DNA from: Acidimicrobiales bacterium
GTDB lineage: Bacteria > Actinomycetota > Acidimicrobiia > Acidimicrobiales > Aldehydirespiratoraceae
DNA length: 64,000 bases
Direction of reading: 5' to 3'
Assembly: GCA_029263175.1 (NCBI GenBank)
Contig: JAJCXZ010000063.1
Coordinates: forward strand, 1 to 64,000
In this document: one piece after another, positions 43,447-52,975 of the stretch
How positions within the stretch are numbered: position 1 is the stretch's first letter
Layout: every line of letters begins with the position of its first letter
Translations under genes and position numbers: made by a program
Notes under the pieces: model-generated
The model's input: only the letters and a program-made list of their open reading frames with translations
Told to the model about the DNA's origin: nothing
The model's database searches: none

Positions 43447-43506
43447 GGCGGCGACCCTACACGCGGCCACCAGCCCATCCCAGACGGCCCGAGCTACCGT
43501 TCGTGG

Positions 43507-45597
43507 ATGGATCTGTCGGGGACGTGGCGCGCAACACCGGCGTCGGAGGAGCTGCGCCGCACCTTCCACGAGCCTGATCTCGACGATCGCGGCTGGCATC
43601 CGATCGCCGTTCCCGGCCATTGGGCGCACGTCCCAGGAATGGCCAGCGAGCGAGCCGTGCTTCATCGCACCCGGTTCACCGCTGCTGTCCCCGGTGCCGA
43701 ACGTCGCCGCTGGCTTCGGTTCGACGGCATCTCCCAGCAGGGCGATGTCTGGCTCAACGGGGGCTACGTCGGCGATACCGACGGATACTTCGTGCCTCAC
43801 GTCTTCGAAGTCACCGACCTGATGTCCGATCGTGAAGAGCACACCCTTGCCGTCGATGTGAACTGTCCGCGATTCGGCAATCCCGACGAACGCTCCGATC
43901 TGATGGGCGCCATTCTCGACCCCGAGCTGAGCGGCGCCGCCGGCATGAACCCGGGCGGCATATGGCAGGGCGTGTCCCTGCTCGAGTCGGGCCCATCGGC
44001 CATCAAGTACTTCCGTGTGATCTGTGTCGATGCCAACATCGCCCGCGCCCGACTCGCGCTCCGTTGTGTCATCGACCATCCGGAGGGCGGCATGGTCACC
44101 CTTCGCACGACGGTCGCCGAGCACACTCACGAACTCCGCCACCCGGCCGCGGCGGGCGAGAACCGCGTCGAGTGGACGATCGATGTGCCCGAACCAGAGT
44201 TGTGGTGGCCCCATGCGCTCGGCGATCAACCACTGCACGAGCTGCGATGCGAACTCGAGGTCGACGGCGAGGTCTACGACCATCGCGAACGTCGGATCGG
44301 GTTCCGTTCGATCCGCATGAACAAGTGGACCCTGCTCGTCAACGGCACCCGGCTGTTCAGCAAAGGGATCAACCATCTCCCCACCCGGCCTCGCCTGGGC
44401 GACGCCTCCCCGATCGAGGTCATCGCCGACATCCGAGCCGCTCGTGACGCGGGACTCGACCTGATCCGGCTCGTGGCCCACGTGGCTCGACCCGAGGTCT
44501 ACGAGGCGGCCGACGAAATCGGAATACTCATCTGGCAGGACCTGCCCATTCGAGGCGTGATGGCGCGAGGGGTGAGGGGCCAGGCCGTTCGCCAGGCTCG
44601 CGAAGCCGTCGATCTCCTCGGGCATCACCCATCGGTCGCCGTGTGGTGTGCCCACGACGAACCTCACCGACAACCGGCCGTCCGGGTGGCCACGCCGCCG
44701 GTCGTCGGCCAACAACGGCCGTCCTGGAACCGGGCAGTCCTCGACCGATCGATCCGCCGAGTGCTCCAACGCACCGACGGCTCTCGCCCGGTCGTCAACC
44801 ACACCAATGTGCCACCCCATCTCCCGCAACTCGACGGCACCACCAGCCATCTCTGGTTCGGCTGGCACGATCGAACTGCTGCGGATCTCGGCCCCGCTCT
44901 GGCCCGGGTGCCACGGATGGGCCGATTCGTGACTGCGTTCGGCGCGGCGTCTGTCAGTCCGGCACTTCCCGAACTCTCGAGCCCACGTTGGCCGGCACTC
45001 AACTGGCAAGCGATCGCCGGCGCTGTCGGCGGACCCGCCGAGTCACTCCACCACCTTGTGCCCCCCGCCGCGGTCGGCAACGGCCAAACGTGGGCGCATA
45101 TGACCCAAGAGGCGCAGGCCGAGCTGATCCGCACAACGATCGAGACGCTCCGACGACTCAAGTACCGCCCGACAGGCGGCTTCTGCCTCCACTACCTGGC
45201 CGACCCGTCGAGTGCGGGAGGATTCGGCGTTCTCGACCACGAACGGCGGGCCAAGCCGGCCTGGACCGCGCTGATCGATGCCTGCCGGCCCGTGATCGTC
45301 GTGGCCGACCCGCTGCCCGCTGTGCTGCGCGCCGGCATGCCCCAGACCGTCGCCATCCATGTTGTCTCGGATCTCCGCGAGCCACTCACAGGGGCCGAGA
45401 CCCGCGCCACAGTCACCTTCCCCGACGGTCAGACACACGAATCTCGGTGGGGCGGCGACGTCGGCGGCGACACCTGCGAGTTCATCGGCGAACTCAACTT
45501 CACGCCGCCGAGCACCCCGGGAGAACTCCGGGTGGATCTCGAATTCATCATCGACGATCAGATCGTCGCGAATACCTATCGCACGTCCGTGGGCTGA
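43507..45597 (+). CDS. GH2-like (beta-galactosidase/mannosidase fold) protein lacking the nucleophile
   Basis: 696 residues. The GH2 layout is present: an N-terminal sugar-binding jelly roll (MDLSGTWRATPASEELRRTF; WLNGGYVGDTDGYFVPHVF), an Ig-like middle, a TIM barrel (LFSKGINHLPTRPRLGD) and a C-terminal beta domain. The acid/base Glu seems kept (VAVWCAHDEPH, usually NE). The nucleophile region reads RFVTAFGAASVSP where EFG would be expected, so the Glu is Ala. No signal peptide is visible. Hydrolytic activity is doubtful; a sugar-binding role is possible. Adjacent to the GH1-like pseudoenzyme across the ATPase gene. Confidence 0.8.
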   Translation: MDLSGTWRATPASEELRRTFHEPDLDDRGWHPIAVPGHWAHVPGMASERAVLHRTRFTAAVPGAERRRWLRFDGISQQGDVWLNGGYVGDTDGYFVPHVFEVTDLMSDREEHTLAVDVNCPRFGNPDERSDLMGAILDPELSGAAGMNPGGIWQGVSLLESGPSAIKYFRVICVDANIARARLALRCVIDHPEGGMVTLRTTVAEHTHELRHPAAAGENRVEWTIDVPEPELWWPHALGDQPLHELRCELEVDGEVYDHRERRIGFRSIRMNKWTLLVNGTRLFSKGINHLPTRPRLGDASPIEVIADIRAARDAGLDLIRLVAHVARPEVYEAADEIGILIWQDLPIRGVMARGVRGQAVRQAREAVDLLGHHPSVAVWCAHDEPHRQPAVRVATPPVVGQQRPSWNRAVLDRSIRRVLQRTDGSRPVVNHTNVPPHLPQLDGTTSHLWFGWHDRTAADLGPALARVPRMGRFVTAFGAASVSPALPELSSPRWPALNWQAIAGAVGGPAESLHHLVPPAAVGNGQTWAHMTQEAQAELIRTTIETLRRLKYRPTGGFCLHYLADPSSAGGFGVLDHERRAKPAWTALIDACRPVIVVADPLPAVLRAGMPQTVAIHVVSDLREPLTGAETRATVTFPDGQTHESRWGGDVGGDTCEFIGELNFTPPSTPGELRVDLEFIIDDQIVANTYRTSVG

Positions 45598-45661
45598 AGT
45601 GGGCCGTACAACCAGCTGACAAGTACCGTTGGCCTGTTCGTTTGGATGACAGTGTTCAACA

Positions 45662-45683
45662 TGAGCTGAGAGCAAGCAGCTCA
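45662..45683 (+). promoter_or_regulatory. Leader hairpin upstream of sdhC
   Basis: TGAGCTG (45662-45668) pairs with CAGCTCA (45677-45683) around an 8-nt loop. It ends 21 bp before the sdhC ATG, whose ribosome site is AAGGAT. It lies within the likely promoter/leader of the succinate dehydrogenase operon. Confidence 0.45.
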
Positions 45684-45704
45684 CTTAGCAAGGATTGTTT
45701 CGCA

Positions 45705-46511
45705 ATGGCGCAAACCATCTCGGGTGGCACTGACCACTCGGTCCCGCCGATTCGGCGGCGTCCACCACAGCTGCCGTGGCCGCTCAACATCTACCAAACT
45801 GCAGTCGGCAAGAAGTACGTGATGGCCCTCACAGGTATCGGACTTCTCGGCTTCGTCGTTGTTCACATGATCGGCAACCTGCACCTCTACGAGGGCCCCG
45901 CGCAGGTTCATTTCTACGCAGAGGCGCTGCGAGACATCGGCGGCCACCTTGTGCCCCGTACCTTCGTCCTCTGGGTGATGCGCATCGGACTGATCGGCAT
46001 GTTCGCCGCCCACATCCACTCCGCCTACACACTCAGTCGCATGAGCCAGAAGGCCGACTCGAGCTATGTCGGCAAGCGCGACTACATCGCCGCCAACTTC
46101 GCCAGCCGCACCATGCGCTGGACCGGGCCGATCATCCTCCTGTACGTCGTGTACCACTTGGCCGATCTGACATGGGGCTGGTTCAGCGACGACTGGGTAC
46201 GCGGCGACGTCTACAACAACGTCTACCAGTCGATGAGCGCTCTCCCGGTGGCCATTCTGTACATCGTTGCCAACATCGCGCTTGCGATACACATCTTCCA
46301 CGGCGCGTGGTCCATGTTCCAGACACTCGGCATCAACAACCCGGCCTACAACCGCCTGCGGCGCGGCTTCGCCACGGGTCTCGCCGGCCTCATCCTCCTC
46401 GGCAACCTGAGCTTCCCGATCGCCGTCCAGGCGGGCCTGATCGATATCGACGGCCACACACCCGGTGAGTTCGTCGAATCCGGGAGCGACAACACGGAGG
46501 AGGGCCACTGA
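45705..46511 (+). CDS. sdhC: Succinate dehydrogenase cytochrome b subunit
   Basis: 268 residues from the ATG at 45705. Five transmembrane segments (for example [58 protein letters not shown]) contain conserved His residues (HMIGNLH, HIHSAY, YHLAD) that ligate the two haems of b558-type SdhC. It anchors the complex and reduces quinone. Gene order C-A-B matches the single-anchor type. Its TGA overlaps the sdhA ATG (TGATG). Confidence 0.93.
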   Translation: MAQTISGGTDHSVPPIRRRPPQLPWPLNIYQTAVGKKYVMALTGIGLLGFVVVHMIGNLHLYEGPAQVHFYAEALRDIGGHLVPRTFVLWVMRIGLIGMFAAHIHSAYTLSRMSQKADSSYVGKRDYIAANFASRTMRWTGPIILLYVVYHLADLTWGWFSDDWVRGDVYNNVYQSMSALPVAILYIVANIALAIHIFHGAWSMFQTLGINNPAYNRLRRGFATGLAGLILLGNLSFPIAVQAGLIDIDGHTPGEFVESGSDNTEEGH

Positions 46512-48433
46512 TGGTCACGCTCGACGCAAAGATCCCAGACGGCCCGATCGCCGAGAAGTGGGACAACCACAAGTTCTCGGTCAAGCTCGTCAACCCGGCC
46601 AACAAGCGTAGGTTCGACGTCATCGTCGTCGGCACCGGCCTCGCGGGTGCCTCGGCGGCCGCCTCGCTTGCCGAACTCGGCTACAACGTCAAGGTCTTCA
46701 CGTACCACGACTCGCCCCGTCGGGCGCACTCGATCGCCGCTCAAGGCGGCGTCAATGCCGCGAAGAACTACCGCAACGACGGCGACTCCGTACACCGTCT
46801 CTTCTACGACACGGTCAAGGGTGGCGACTACCGGTCCCGCGAGGCCAACGTCCATCGCCTGGCCCAGGTCTCGGTCGACATCATCGACCAGTGTGCGGCG
46901 CAGGGTGTGCCGTTCGCCCGTGAATACGGCGGCTTGCTCGCCAACCGATCATTCGGTGGCGCCCAGGTCAGCCGCACGTTCTACGCCCGCGGCCAGACCG
47001 GGCAGCAGTTGCTGATCGGCGCCTACCAGGCGTTGGCGGCGCAGATCGCGCTGGGGAGGGTCACGCTCTACAACCGCTCCGACGTACTCGACGTCGTGAA
47101 GAAGGACGGCGAGGCCGTCGGCATCGTCACCCGCGACATGCTGACCGGCGAGGTCAGCGCTCACAGCGGCCACGCCGTGGTGCTCGCCACCGGCGGCTAC
47201 GGCAACGTCTACTACCTGTCGACCAACGCCATGATGTGCAACGTGTCGGCCAGCTGGCGGGCGCACCGCAAGGGAGCCCTGTTCGCCAACCCGTGTTACA
47301 CGCAGATCCACCCGACCTGCATCCCCGCCGCCGACGAGTTCCAGTCGAAGCTGACGCTGATGTCGGAATCGCTGCGCAACGACGGACGAATCTGGGTCCC
47401 TCGCGATTCCGACGAGGCTCGGGGCGCCGATCAGGTGCCCGAAGACGAGCGCTATTACTACCTCGAAGAGAAGTACCCGGCGTTCGGCAACCTCGTCCCT
47501 CGCGACGTGGCCAGCCGCAACGCCAAGACGGTCGTCGACGAGGGCCGCGGCGTCGGTCCGCTGAAGAACGGTGTCTATCTCGACTTCGCTGCCGCCATCG
47601 CCCGCGACGGCGTGGAAGCGGTCAAGGAGCGCTACGGCAACCTCTTCGACATGTACGAGCGCATCACCGGCGAGGATCCCTACACCGTGCCGATGCGGAT
47701 CTACCCGGCGACGCACTACACGATGGGTGGGCTCTGGGTCGACTACAACCTGATGACCACGGTGCCGGGCCTTTATGCCCTCGGCGAAGCCAACTTCTCG
47801 GACCACGGCGCCAACCGTCTCGGCGCCTCGGCGCTGATGCAGGGCCTGGCCGACGGCTACTTCGTGCTGCCCTACACAATCGGTGACTACCTCGCGCCGA
47901 AACTGGGCGACAGCGCCGTCCCGACCGACGATCCCGTCTTCACCGAAGCAGTGCAGGAAGTCGACGACCGCACTCGCCAATGGACAGCGAAGACCGGCGG
48001 AACCCACGGAGTCGAGCACTACCACCGAGAGCTCGGCAAGATCGTCTGGGAACACTGCGGCATGGCTCGCAATGAGGCCGGCCTCAAGACGGCGCTTTCG
48101 GAGATCCCCGCCCTGCGTGAGGAGTTCCGCAAGAACGTCAAAGTCCTCGGCAGCCCCGACGGTGTCAACACGATGCTCGAGAAGGTCAACCGGGTCGACG
48201 ACTTCATGGAGTTCGCCGAGCTCAAGGTGCGCGATGCGCTGCATCGCCGTGAGAGCTGTGGCGGTCACTTCCGAGAAGAGTCCCAAACACCGGAGGGTGA
48301 GGCTTTGCGAGACGATGAGAACTTCGCCTACGTCGGGGCGTGGGAATGGAACGGCCCGGACGCCGAGCCGACCATGCACAAGGAAGAACTGAACTTCGAG
48401 ACCGTGGCGCTGACACAGCGCTCGTACAAGTAG
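46511..48433 (+). CDS. sdhA: Succinate dehydrogenase flavoprotein subunit
   Basis: 640 residues. FAD-binding N-terminus [34 protein letters not shown] containing the His that carries covalent [33 protein letters not shown] and [14 protein letters not shown] at the active site. It oxidises succinate to fumarate at the membrane and passes electrons to SdhB. The family is the B-type flavoprotein. It is flanked by sdhC (overlap) and sdhB (12 bp). Confidence 0.96.
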   Translation: MVTLDAKIPDGPIAEKWDNHKFSVKLVNPANKRRFDVIVVGTGLAGASAAASLAELGYNVKVFTYHDSPRRAHSIAAQGGVNAAKNYRNDGDSVHRLFYDTVKGGDYRSREANVHRLAQVSVDIIDQCAAQGVPFAREYGGLLANRSFGGAQVSRTFYARGQTGQQLLIGAYQALAAQIALGRVTLYNRSDVLDVVKKDGEAVGIVTRDMLTGEVSAHSGHAVVLATGGYGNVYYLSTNAMMCNVSASWRAHRKGALFANPCYTQIHPTCIPAADEFQSKLTLMSESLRNDGRIWVPRDSDEARGADQVPEDERYYYLEEKYPAFGNLVPRDVASRNAKTVVDEGRGVGPLKNGVYLDFAAAIARDGVEAVKERYGNLFDMYERITGEDPYTVPMRIYPATHYTMGGLWVDYNLMTTVPGLYALGEANFSDHGANRLGASALMQGLADGYFVLPYTIGDYLAPKLGDSAVPTDDPVFTEAVQEVDDRTRQWTAKTGGTHGVEHYHRELGKIVWEHCGMARNEAGLKTALSEIPALREEFRKNVKVLGSPDGVNTMLEKVNRVDDFMEFAELKVRDALHRRESCGGHFREESQTPEGEALRDDENFAYVGAWEWNGPDAEPTMHKEELNFETVALTQRSYK

Positions 48434-48445
48434 GGGGAGCGAACA

Positions 48446-49216
48446 ATGAGCAAAATGCTGAACCTCAAGCTCAAGATCTGGCGCCAGGACGGCCCGCACT
48501 CCCAGGGAGCGTTTCTCGAAGTCGACGCCAACGACATCCCGGAGGACGCCTCGTTCCTCGAGATGCTCGACGTCGTCAATGAACGACTGATCGACGACGA
48601 CGTCGAACCCGTCACGTTCGCCCACGACTGCCGTGAGGGCATTTGTGGCACGTGTGGGGTGATGATCAACGGCCAGGCCCACGGTCCCGAGAAGGCCACG
48701 GCGACCTGCCAGCTCCACATGCGCAAGTTCAACGCCGGCGACGAGATCGTCATAGAGCCCTGGAAGGCGCAGTCTTTCCCGGTGCTCAAGGATCTCATGG
48801 TCGACCGCCGTGCCTTCGATCGCATCGTGGAAGCCGGTGGCTACATCTCGGCCCCGACGGGCACCGCGCCCGACGCCAACGAGATCCTGATTCCGAAGGA
48901 AGTCGCCGATACCGCGATGGACGCCGCTGCCTGCATCGGCTGTGGTGCCTGCGTGGCCGCGTGCCCGAACTCGGCGGCGCAGTTGTTCACGTCAGCAAAG
49001 CTCGCCCATCTCAACGTCCTGCCTCAGGGCCAGCCCGAGCGCTGGAAGCGCACCGAGAACATGGTCGAGACCATGGAGGACTTCTTCGGGGCGTGCACCA
49101 ATCACGGCGAATGCCATGAAGCGTGCCCGAAGGAAATCCCGCTCGACTTCATCGCCATGATGAACCGTGACTACATGAAGTCCAAAACCAAGAACCGGTC
49201 CCTTTCTTCTCAATAG
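48446..49216 (+). CDS. sdhB: Succinate dehydrogenase iron-sulfur subunit
   Basis: 256 residues with ribosome site GGGGGAG. Three clusters are visible: 2Fe-2S in CREGICGTCG plus a later Cys, 4Fe-4S in CIGCGACVAACP, and 3Fe-4S in CTNHGECHEACPKEIP. It carries electrons from FAD to the membrane haems. It ends the sdhCAB operon. Confidence 0.96.
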   Translation: MSKMLNLKLKIWRQDGPHSQGAFLEVDANDIPEDASFLEMLDVVNERLIDDDVEPVTFAHDCREGICGTCGVMINGQAHGPEKATATCQLHMRKFNAGDEIVIEPWKAQSFPVLKDLMVDRRAFDRIVEAGGYISAPTGTAPDANEILIPKEVADTAMDAAACIGCGACVAACPNSAAQLFTSAKLAHLNVLPQGQPERWKRTENMVETMEDFFGACTNHGECHEACPKEIPLDFIAMMNRDYMKSKTKNRSLSSQ

Positions 49217-49265
49217 CTGCTCACCGTGTGAGGTTGTCCTTGACGCGCGCTCCCAGCGGCGCGAC

Positions 49266-49281
49266 GGTGACTTACGTCACA
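49266..49281. promoter_or_regulatory. Crp/FNR-like site downstream of sdhB
   Basis: GGTGACTTACGTCACA fits the Crp consensus TGTGA-N6-TCACA at all but the first base, with perfect GTGA/TCAC half-sites. No annotated start lies within 200 bp on either strand, so its target is unclear. Confidence 0.5.
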
Positions 49282-49558
49282 TATTCCGGTATTCGGGATC
49301 TGGCCGACGGGATCTCACCCGCTCGAAGCACTCGCCTCGACATCCCGCTGGCCTTTGTGGCCGAAGGGAGGATGGCATCGGACGACCGCAGACCAACCGG
49401 CCAACGGGGTCTGCTTTCAACGCCATACGCACCGCTCTTCAGTGATCGAGACCGGTCCCACGAACTTCTCGCACCCGCTCTGCCCCAGAGGTAGCCGGAG
49501 AAGCGTTCAGCGGACGAGCCTCAACCCAGTATCAGCGGGCGACAACGTCCTTCGCGAG

Positions 49559-49586
49559 CGAGACGTCCCCGCCCCGGGATGTCTCG
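49559..49586. terminator. Terminator between sdhB and the hydrolase gene
   Basis: CGAGACGTCCC (49559-49569) pairs with GGGATGTCTCG (49576-49586) with one mismatch and a 6-nt loop, followed on the plus strand by TTTCGCG. It sits 9 bp beyond the stop of the minus-strand hydrolase, between convergent genes. Confidence 0.6.
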
Positions 49587-49594
49587 TTTCGCGT

Positions 49595-50476
49595 TCAGCC
49601 GGTCCAGGTAGCCGCCGCGCTCAGATGATGCCGGAGCACCGGCCACATCTCCGCCACCAGCGCATCCGGGACTTCGTGGCCGAGGCCGTCGACCTCGATG
49701 TAGACCGCGCCGGGAATGCCCTCGGCCAACGCTCGGCCATGGGCGATCGGCAACACCACATCGGCCGAGCCGTGAACGACAAGTGTCGGCGCCACTACCT
49801 CGGCCAGCCGATCGAGCCGCGACTTCGAGGAGAATGCGGCAACGCCGTGGCCGGTCTCGACGGCCCACCCTGTCGCAACCTCAGCGGCGGCCAACTCGGT
49901 TTCGGACTCGACATCGAGCGGGTAGAGCTCACCGTTCATCAGCTGGGCAAGCTGCACGATCCAGGCGACCTGGTCTTCGGCGCTTCGAGGCGGGCCCTCG
50001 AACAACCGGAAGGTCATCTTCTCGACGAAGTCCTCGTCGGGACCGGGAAGGCGCTCGTCACCGACCCCAGGTGTCGTGCCGAACAAGCTGAGCGATCGGA
50101 CTCTCCGAGGATGATCGAGCGCCATCACCTGGGCGATCATGCCACCCATCGACCGCCCAACGAGGTGCGCAGTCGCGATGCCGAGCTCGTCGAGCAGGCC
50201 GACGACATCAGCAGCCAGATCGTCGAGCAGGTAGGCATCGGACGAACCGAGCCGAGTCGAGCGTCCACAATCACGATGGTCGAACCGAACGACGCGGTAT
50301 CCATCGCCTATCAACCGGTCGACGAGGGCGCGAGTCCAGCGAAAGCCTGGCGTGTCGGCACCAGCGAGCAACACGACTACATCGCCGTCCTCGGGACCGT
50401 CGACGTCAACCCAGAGATCGATGTCGCCGACCCGAACGAGTTTGCCGCGCGCTGAGTCGTGTGCCGCGTTCGTCAT
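49595..50476 (-). CDS. Alpha/beta-hydrolase
   Basis: 293 residues from the ATG at 50476. The fold is clear: oxyanion-region LLAGADTPGFRW, RFDHRDCGRS, the nucleophile elbow GRSMGG (Ser), Asp in VVHGSADVVLP and His in VDGLGHEVP. Such enzymes hydrolyse esters, lactones or related bonds; the substrate is unknown. Divergent from the DUF368 transporter by 26 bp. Confidence 0.9.
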   Translation of the reverse strand: MTNAAHDSARGKLVRVGDIDLWVDVDGPEDGDVVVLLAGADTPGFRWTRALVDRLIGDGYRVVRFDHRDCGRSTRLGSSDAYLLDDLAADVVGLLDELGIATAHLVGRSMGGMIAQVMALDHPRRVRSLSLFGTTPGVGDERLPGPDEDFVEKMTFRLFEGPPRSAEDQVAWIVQLAQLMNGELYPLDVESETELAAAEVATGWAVETGHGVAAFSSKSRLDRLAEVVAPTLVVHGSADVVLPIAHGRALAEGIPGAVYIEVDGLGHEVPDALVAEMWPVLRHHLSAAATWTG

Positions 50477-50502
50477 GAGGAGCGACGGTACTCTCAGCGA
50501 TC

Positions 50503-51417
50503 GTGATCCCCAAGGTCCTCGCCCAAGTCGCCCGCGGCTTCGTGATGGGAGCCGCCGACGTCGTCCCTGGCGTTTCCGGCGGAACCATCGCTCTCGTTCT
50601 CGGTATCTATCAGAAGCTGATCGACACGATCCGAGATGGAGCGCGTGCCCTCGGCACACTCGCCAGGGGCGACCTCAGAGGCTTCTGGCGTCGGGTCGTT
50701 GCGCTCGACTTCCTCTTCCTGCTTCCGCTGCTCTTCGGCATCTTCCTCGCCATCGCATCGCTTGCTCACTTGATCGAAACACAACTCCATGACAACCCCG
50801 AGGAGATGGCAGGCCTCTTCTTCGGGCTGGTTGTGGCTTCGGTGTTCGTGGCATGGGGAATGCTGAGAATGCGAATGTTCACCCACGTGGTTGTCATGAC
50901 CGTCGTGGCTGTCGTCGTGTTTCTTCTTCTCGGATTCCAATCGGGACCCGTACTGGACCCCTCACCCATCGTCTTTCTCGGTGCCGGCAGCCTCGCGATC
51001 TGCGCCATGATCCTGCCGGGCATCAGCGGCTCCTTCATTCTGTTGATGATGGGCATGTACGCCGCCGTCATCGGAGCCGTCGACGACCGGGCATTTGCCG
51101 ACCTGACCTTCGTCGCCATCGGGGCAGTGATCGGCCTCGCCCTCTTCTCCTCTGCGCTCGGTTGGGTACTCGAACGGGCCTTCGACCTGGTGATGGCCGC
51201 CCTCATCGGTCTGATGCTCGGATCGCTGCGTGTTCTGTGGCCGTGGCCCAACGGCGTAGGAGTGATCAGCGAAGACGAGACCGAGGTCATCGACGGCACG
51301 GGCCTCGAGTGGCCAGCCAACGATCAGATCGCCGGCCCCGTCGTTCTCGCCCTCCTCGCGGCGATGGTCGTCATGGCCATCGCCAGAATCGGCGAGCGCC
51401 ACAGCAACGCTCAGTAG
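50503..51417 (+). CDS. DUF368 polyprenyl-phosphate transporter (PopT-like)
   Basis: 304 residues from a GTG. About eight to nine hydrophobic helices and the two inverted-repeat motifs of the family: ADVVPGVSGGTIALVLGIY and ILPGISGSFILLMMGMY. DUF368 members return undecaprenyl phosphate across the membrane for wall and glycan synthesis. The name follows family knowledge; only the motifs are seen. An acidic insert before the last helix is unremarkable. Confidence 0.88.
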   Translation: MIPKVLAQVARGFVMGAADVVPGVSGGTIALVLGIYQKLIDTIRDGARALGTLARGDLRGFWRRVVALDFLFLLPLLFGIFLAIASLAHLIETQLHDNPEEMAGLFFGLVVASVFVAWGMLRMRMFTHVVVMTVVAVVVFLLLGFQSGPVLDPSPIVFLGAGSLAICAMILPGISGSFILLMMGMYAAVIGAVDDRAFADLTFVAIGAVIGLALFSSALGWVLERAFDLVMAALIGLMLGSLRVLWPWPNGVGVISEDETEVIDGTGLEWPANDQIAGPVVLALLAAMVVMAIARIGERHSNAQ

Positions 51418-51425
51418 TCGGCGAG

Positions 51426-52079
51426 CTACCCCGCCAACTCGACCCAACCCGGCCGATTGCCGAGCACCCAGCCGCGGGTCTCTGCTGAGGGGAGACCGGG
51501 CCATCGCACGGCGAGCCGCCCGACCACCTCGACGCCTCGCGTCGGTCGGGTCAGTCTGGGGAATTGGCCGTCCCACCGCCGTCGGCGCGTACCCATCGCT
51601 TCGATCTCGAACGCGTCGGCTCCAACGAGCACCTCGCCGGCCACCGCCACGGCATGCACGATCCCGTCACCGTCGGTTTCGACGCCGCCGGCAGTCTCGA
51701 TGTCCAGATCGTGACCGACCGCAACACGGTCGCCGAAGCTCTCGGGAGTGACGACCTCGCCGGGATCAACGGCGAGACCAAACGCCTCGAGCCCGACCGT
51801 CCACCGTTCGCCCGCTACCTCACAGCCGATGTCGGTCCAGAGCCCAGGGGCCCTGAACTCGAACGCGTGGGTGACCGACGGCAGTTCGTAGTCGAGGACC
51901 ACAACCGGATCTCGTCCCCGCCGACACACCGCAGCGAGGAACCAGGTGCAGCCGGAGTCGGGACGCACAACCGTTCGCAGCAGACCCGCCACGCCCTGGT
52001 GCTGGTCGACCCACTCGATGTCGATCAGATCGACACGATCGCGGTATGGGCCCGCGGGGTCGACGTTCACCGGATCCAT
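51426..52079 (-). CDS. Hypothetical 217-residue protein
   Basis: 217 residues starting MDPVNVDPAGPYRDRV; the ATG shares one base with the RDD stop (TGATG). The sequence suggests a mostly beta protein, with alternating hydrophobic stretches such as DPVVVLDYELPSV and IVHAVAVAGEVLVGADAFEIEAMG. There is no signal peptide or membrane helix. I do not recognise the family. It is coupled to the RDD membrane protein. Confidence 0.7.
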   Translation of the reverse strand: MDPVNVDPAGPYRDRVDLIDIEWVDQHQGVAGLLRTVVRPDSGCTWFLAAVCRRGRDPVVVLDYELPSVTHAFEFRAPGLWTDIGCEVAGERWTVGLEAFGLAVDPGEVVTPESFGDRVAVGHDLDIETAGGVETDGDGIVHAVAVAGEVLVGADAFEIEAMGTRRRRWDGQFPRLTRPTRGVEVVGRLAVRWPGLPSAETRGWVLGNRPGWVELAG

Positions 52080-52558
52080 CACGACTCGCCTCGAGGAAGC
52101 GTGACGACGATCGTGCCGGCGATCCTGTCGTGGAACCCTCGCCCGCTGCGGGGGATGACAAAGCTGAGGAGCAGCACGATGAAGCCCAGGAGGGCATAGG
52201 CGCCCAGGAACAACGGCGCGTAGAGCAACACTGCCCGGACCGCGGCAAGGGCTACCGGGACGCTGCCTCCTCCCTGCCGACGCACCCGAAGCCCGGTCAC
52301 GGCCTTGCCCAGGGTGACGCCCTTGAGGGCGACGGGAACCACCTCGTAGACGCCGACGAGCACGAGCAGCAGGGTCAAAGATCGGGCTGAGTCGACCACG
52401 GGTCGGCCCCGCTCCAGACCCCAGGGATCGCCGCCCAGCAGACGCTGGTCGATCTCGATCAGGACGAACGCGGTCAGCCAGCCGAACGTGACCGCGTCGG
52501 TCACCCGGGCAGCGATGCGCCACCCGACGGAGGCAACGGCTTCACGACTCTGATCCAA
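52079..52558 (-). CDS. RDD-family membrane protein
   Basis: 159 residues from a TTG. RDD features: GWRIAARVTDAVTFG (Arg and Asp in helix 1), GKAVTGLRVRRQ, and GFHDRIAGTIVV at the end, with three to four transmembrane segments. RDD proteins are of uncertain transport function. The TTG start is weakly supported (no clear ribosome site). It overlaps the downstream 217-residue gene by one base. Confidence 0.85.
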   Translation of the reverse strand: MDQSREAVASVGWRIAARVTDAVTFGWLTAFVLIEIDQRLLGGDPWGLERGRPVVDSARSLTLLLVLVGVYEVVPVALKGVTLGKAVTGLRVRRQGGGSVPVALAAVRAVLLYAPLFLGAYALLGFIVLLLSFVIPRSGRGFHDRIAGTIVVTLPRGES

Positions 52559-52596
52559 GGGGCCGAGGCTAGGGCGCGGCGCCGTAGTCTTCCCAC

Positions 52597-52944
52597 GTGG
52601 CCGAGTTCCTCTCTGACAACTGGTTCGATGCCCTGATCAAACGGGCAGGCGACGTCGCCGTTGATCCCGCCATCGCGATGATTCTCCAACAGACCGTGGA
52701 GGCCGACTCCACCGTGGTCTGGCATATGGTCATCGCCGATGGCACCATCCGTGTCTCGCGGGGTGAGGCAAGCGAGGCCGATGTCCGCCTGCTCACCGAT
52801 CTCGCCACGGCAACGGGAATCCACGACGGCACCATCTCCGCTCAGCGAGCGTTTCTCGACGGCGATCTCCAAATCGGCGGCGACCTCCACGCCCTCATGG
52901 CCGCTCGCGATTCCCTCGCCGATCTCTCGCTCTTCACCGACTAA
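52597..52944 (+). CDS. SCP2 sterol-carrier-like domain protein
   Basis: 115 residues from a GTG. A single SCP2-like domain: VVWHMVIADGTIRVSRGEASEADV, then LTDLATATGIHDGTISAQRAFLDGDLQIGGDL. These small proteins bind acyl chains or other lipids. The TAA stop (52942-52944) enters the left arm of a palindrome. Confidence 0.85.
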   Translation: MAEFLSDNWFDALIKRAGDVAVDPAIAMILQQTVEADSTVVWHMVIADGTIRVSRGEASEADVRLLTDLATATGIHDGTISAQRAFLDGDLQIGGDLHALMAARDSLADLSLFTD

Positions 52945-52975
52945 GTCACACTGGGGACAGTCCCCAGCGTTACTT
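52943..52975. repeat. Stop-supplying palindrome, copy 3 (family B)
   Basis: The core CTGGGGACAGTCCCCAG (arms CTGGGGAC/GTCCCCAG) is extended by AAGT...ACTT ends. Both flanking convergent genes use TAA stops lying in the arms (52942-52944 and 52970-52972), but at different distances from the core (6 and 2 nt). Confidence 0.8.

Larger units (their letters stand above)
49217..49594. other. 378-bp intergenic region after sdhB
   Basis: No gene is supported; an 88-residue frame at 49228-49494 lacks family resemblance and a ribosome site. It contains a Crp-like dyad (49266-49281), a small GC hairpin near 49246-49263 and a terminator hairpin (49559-49586) between the convergent sdhB and hydrolase genes. 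An unrecognised small RNA is possible. Confidence 0.5.

Noticed and set aside
44643-45704. Upstream extension of the sdhC frame within the GH2-like gene
   Set aside because: SdhC starts at 45705 by homology pattern and position; the extension is Arg/Pro-rich out-of-frame reading of the GH2-like gene.
46949-48718. 589-residue minus-strand frame opposite sdhA/sdhB
   Set aside because: It is antisense to the strongly conserved SdhA/SdhB sequences and has no domain of its own.
49228-49494. 88-residue frame after sdhB
   Set aside because: No ribosome site at proper spacing, no motif and no same-frame conservation visible; kept only as intergenic DNA.
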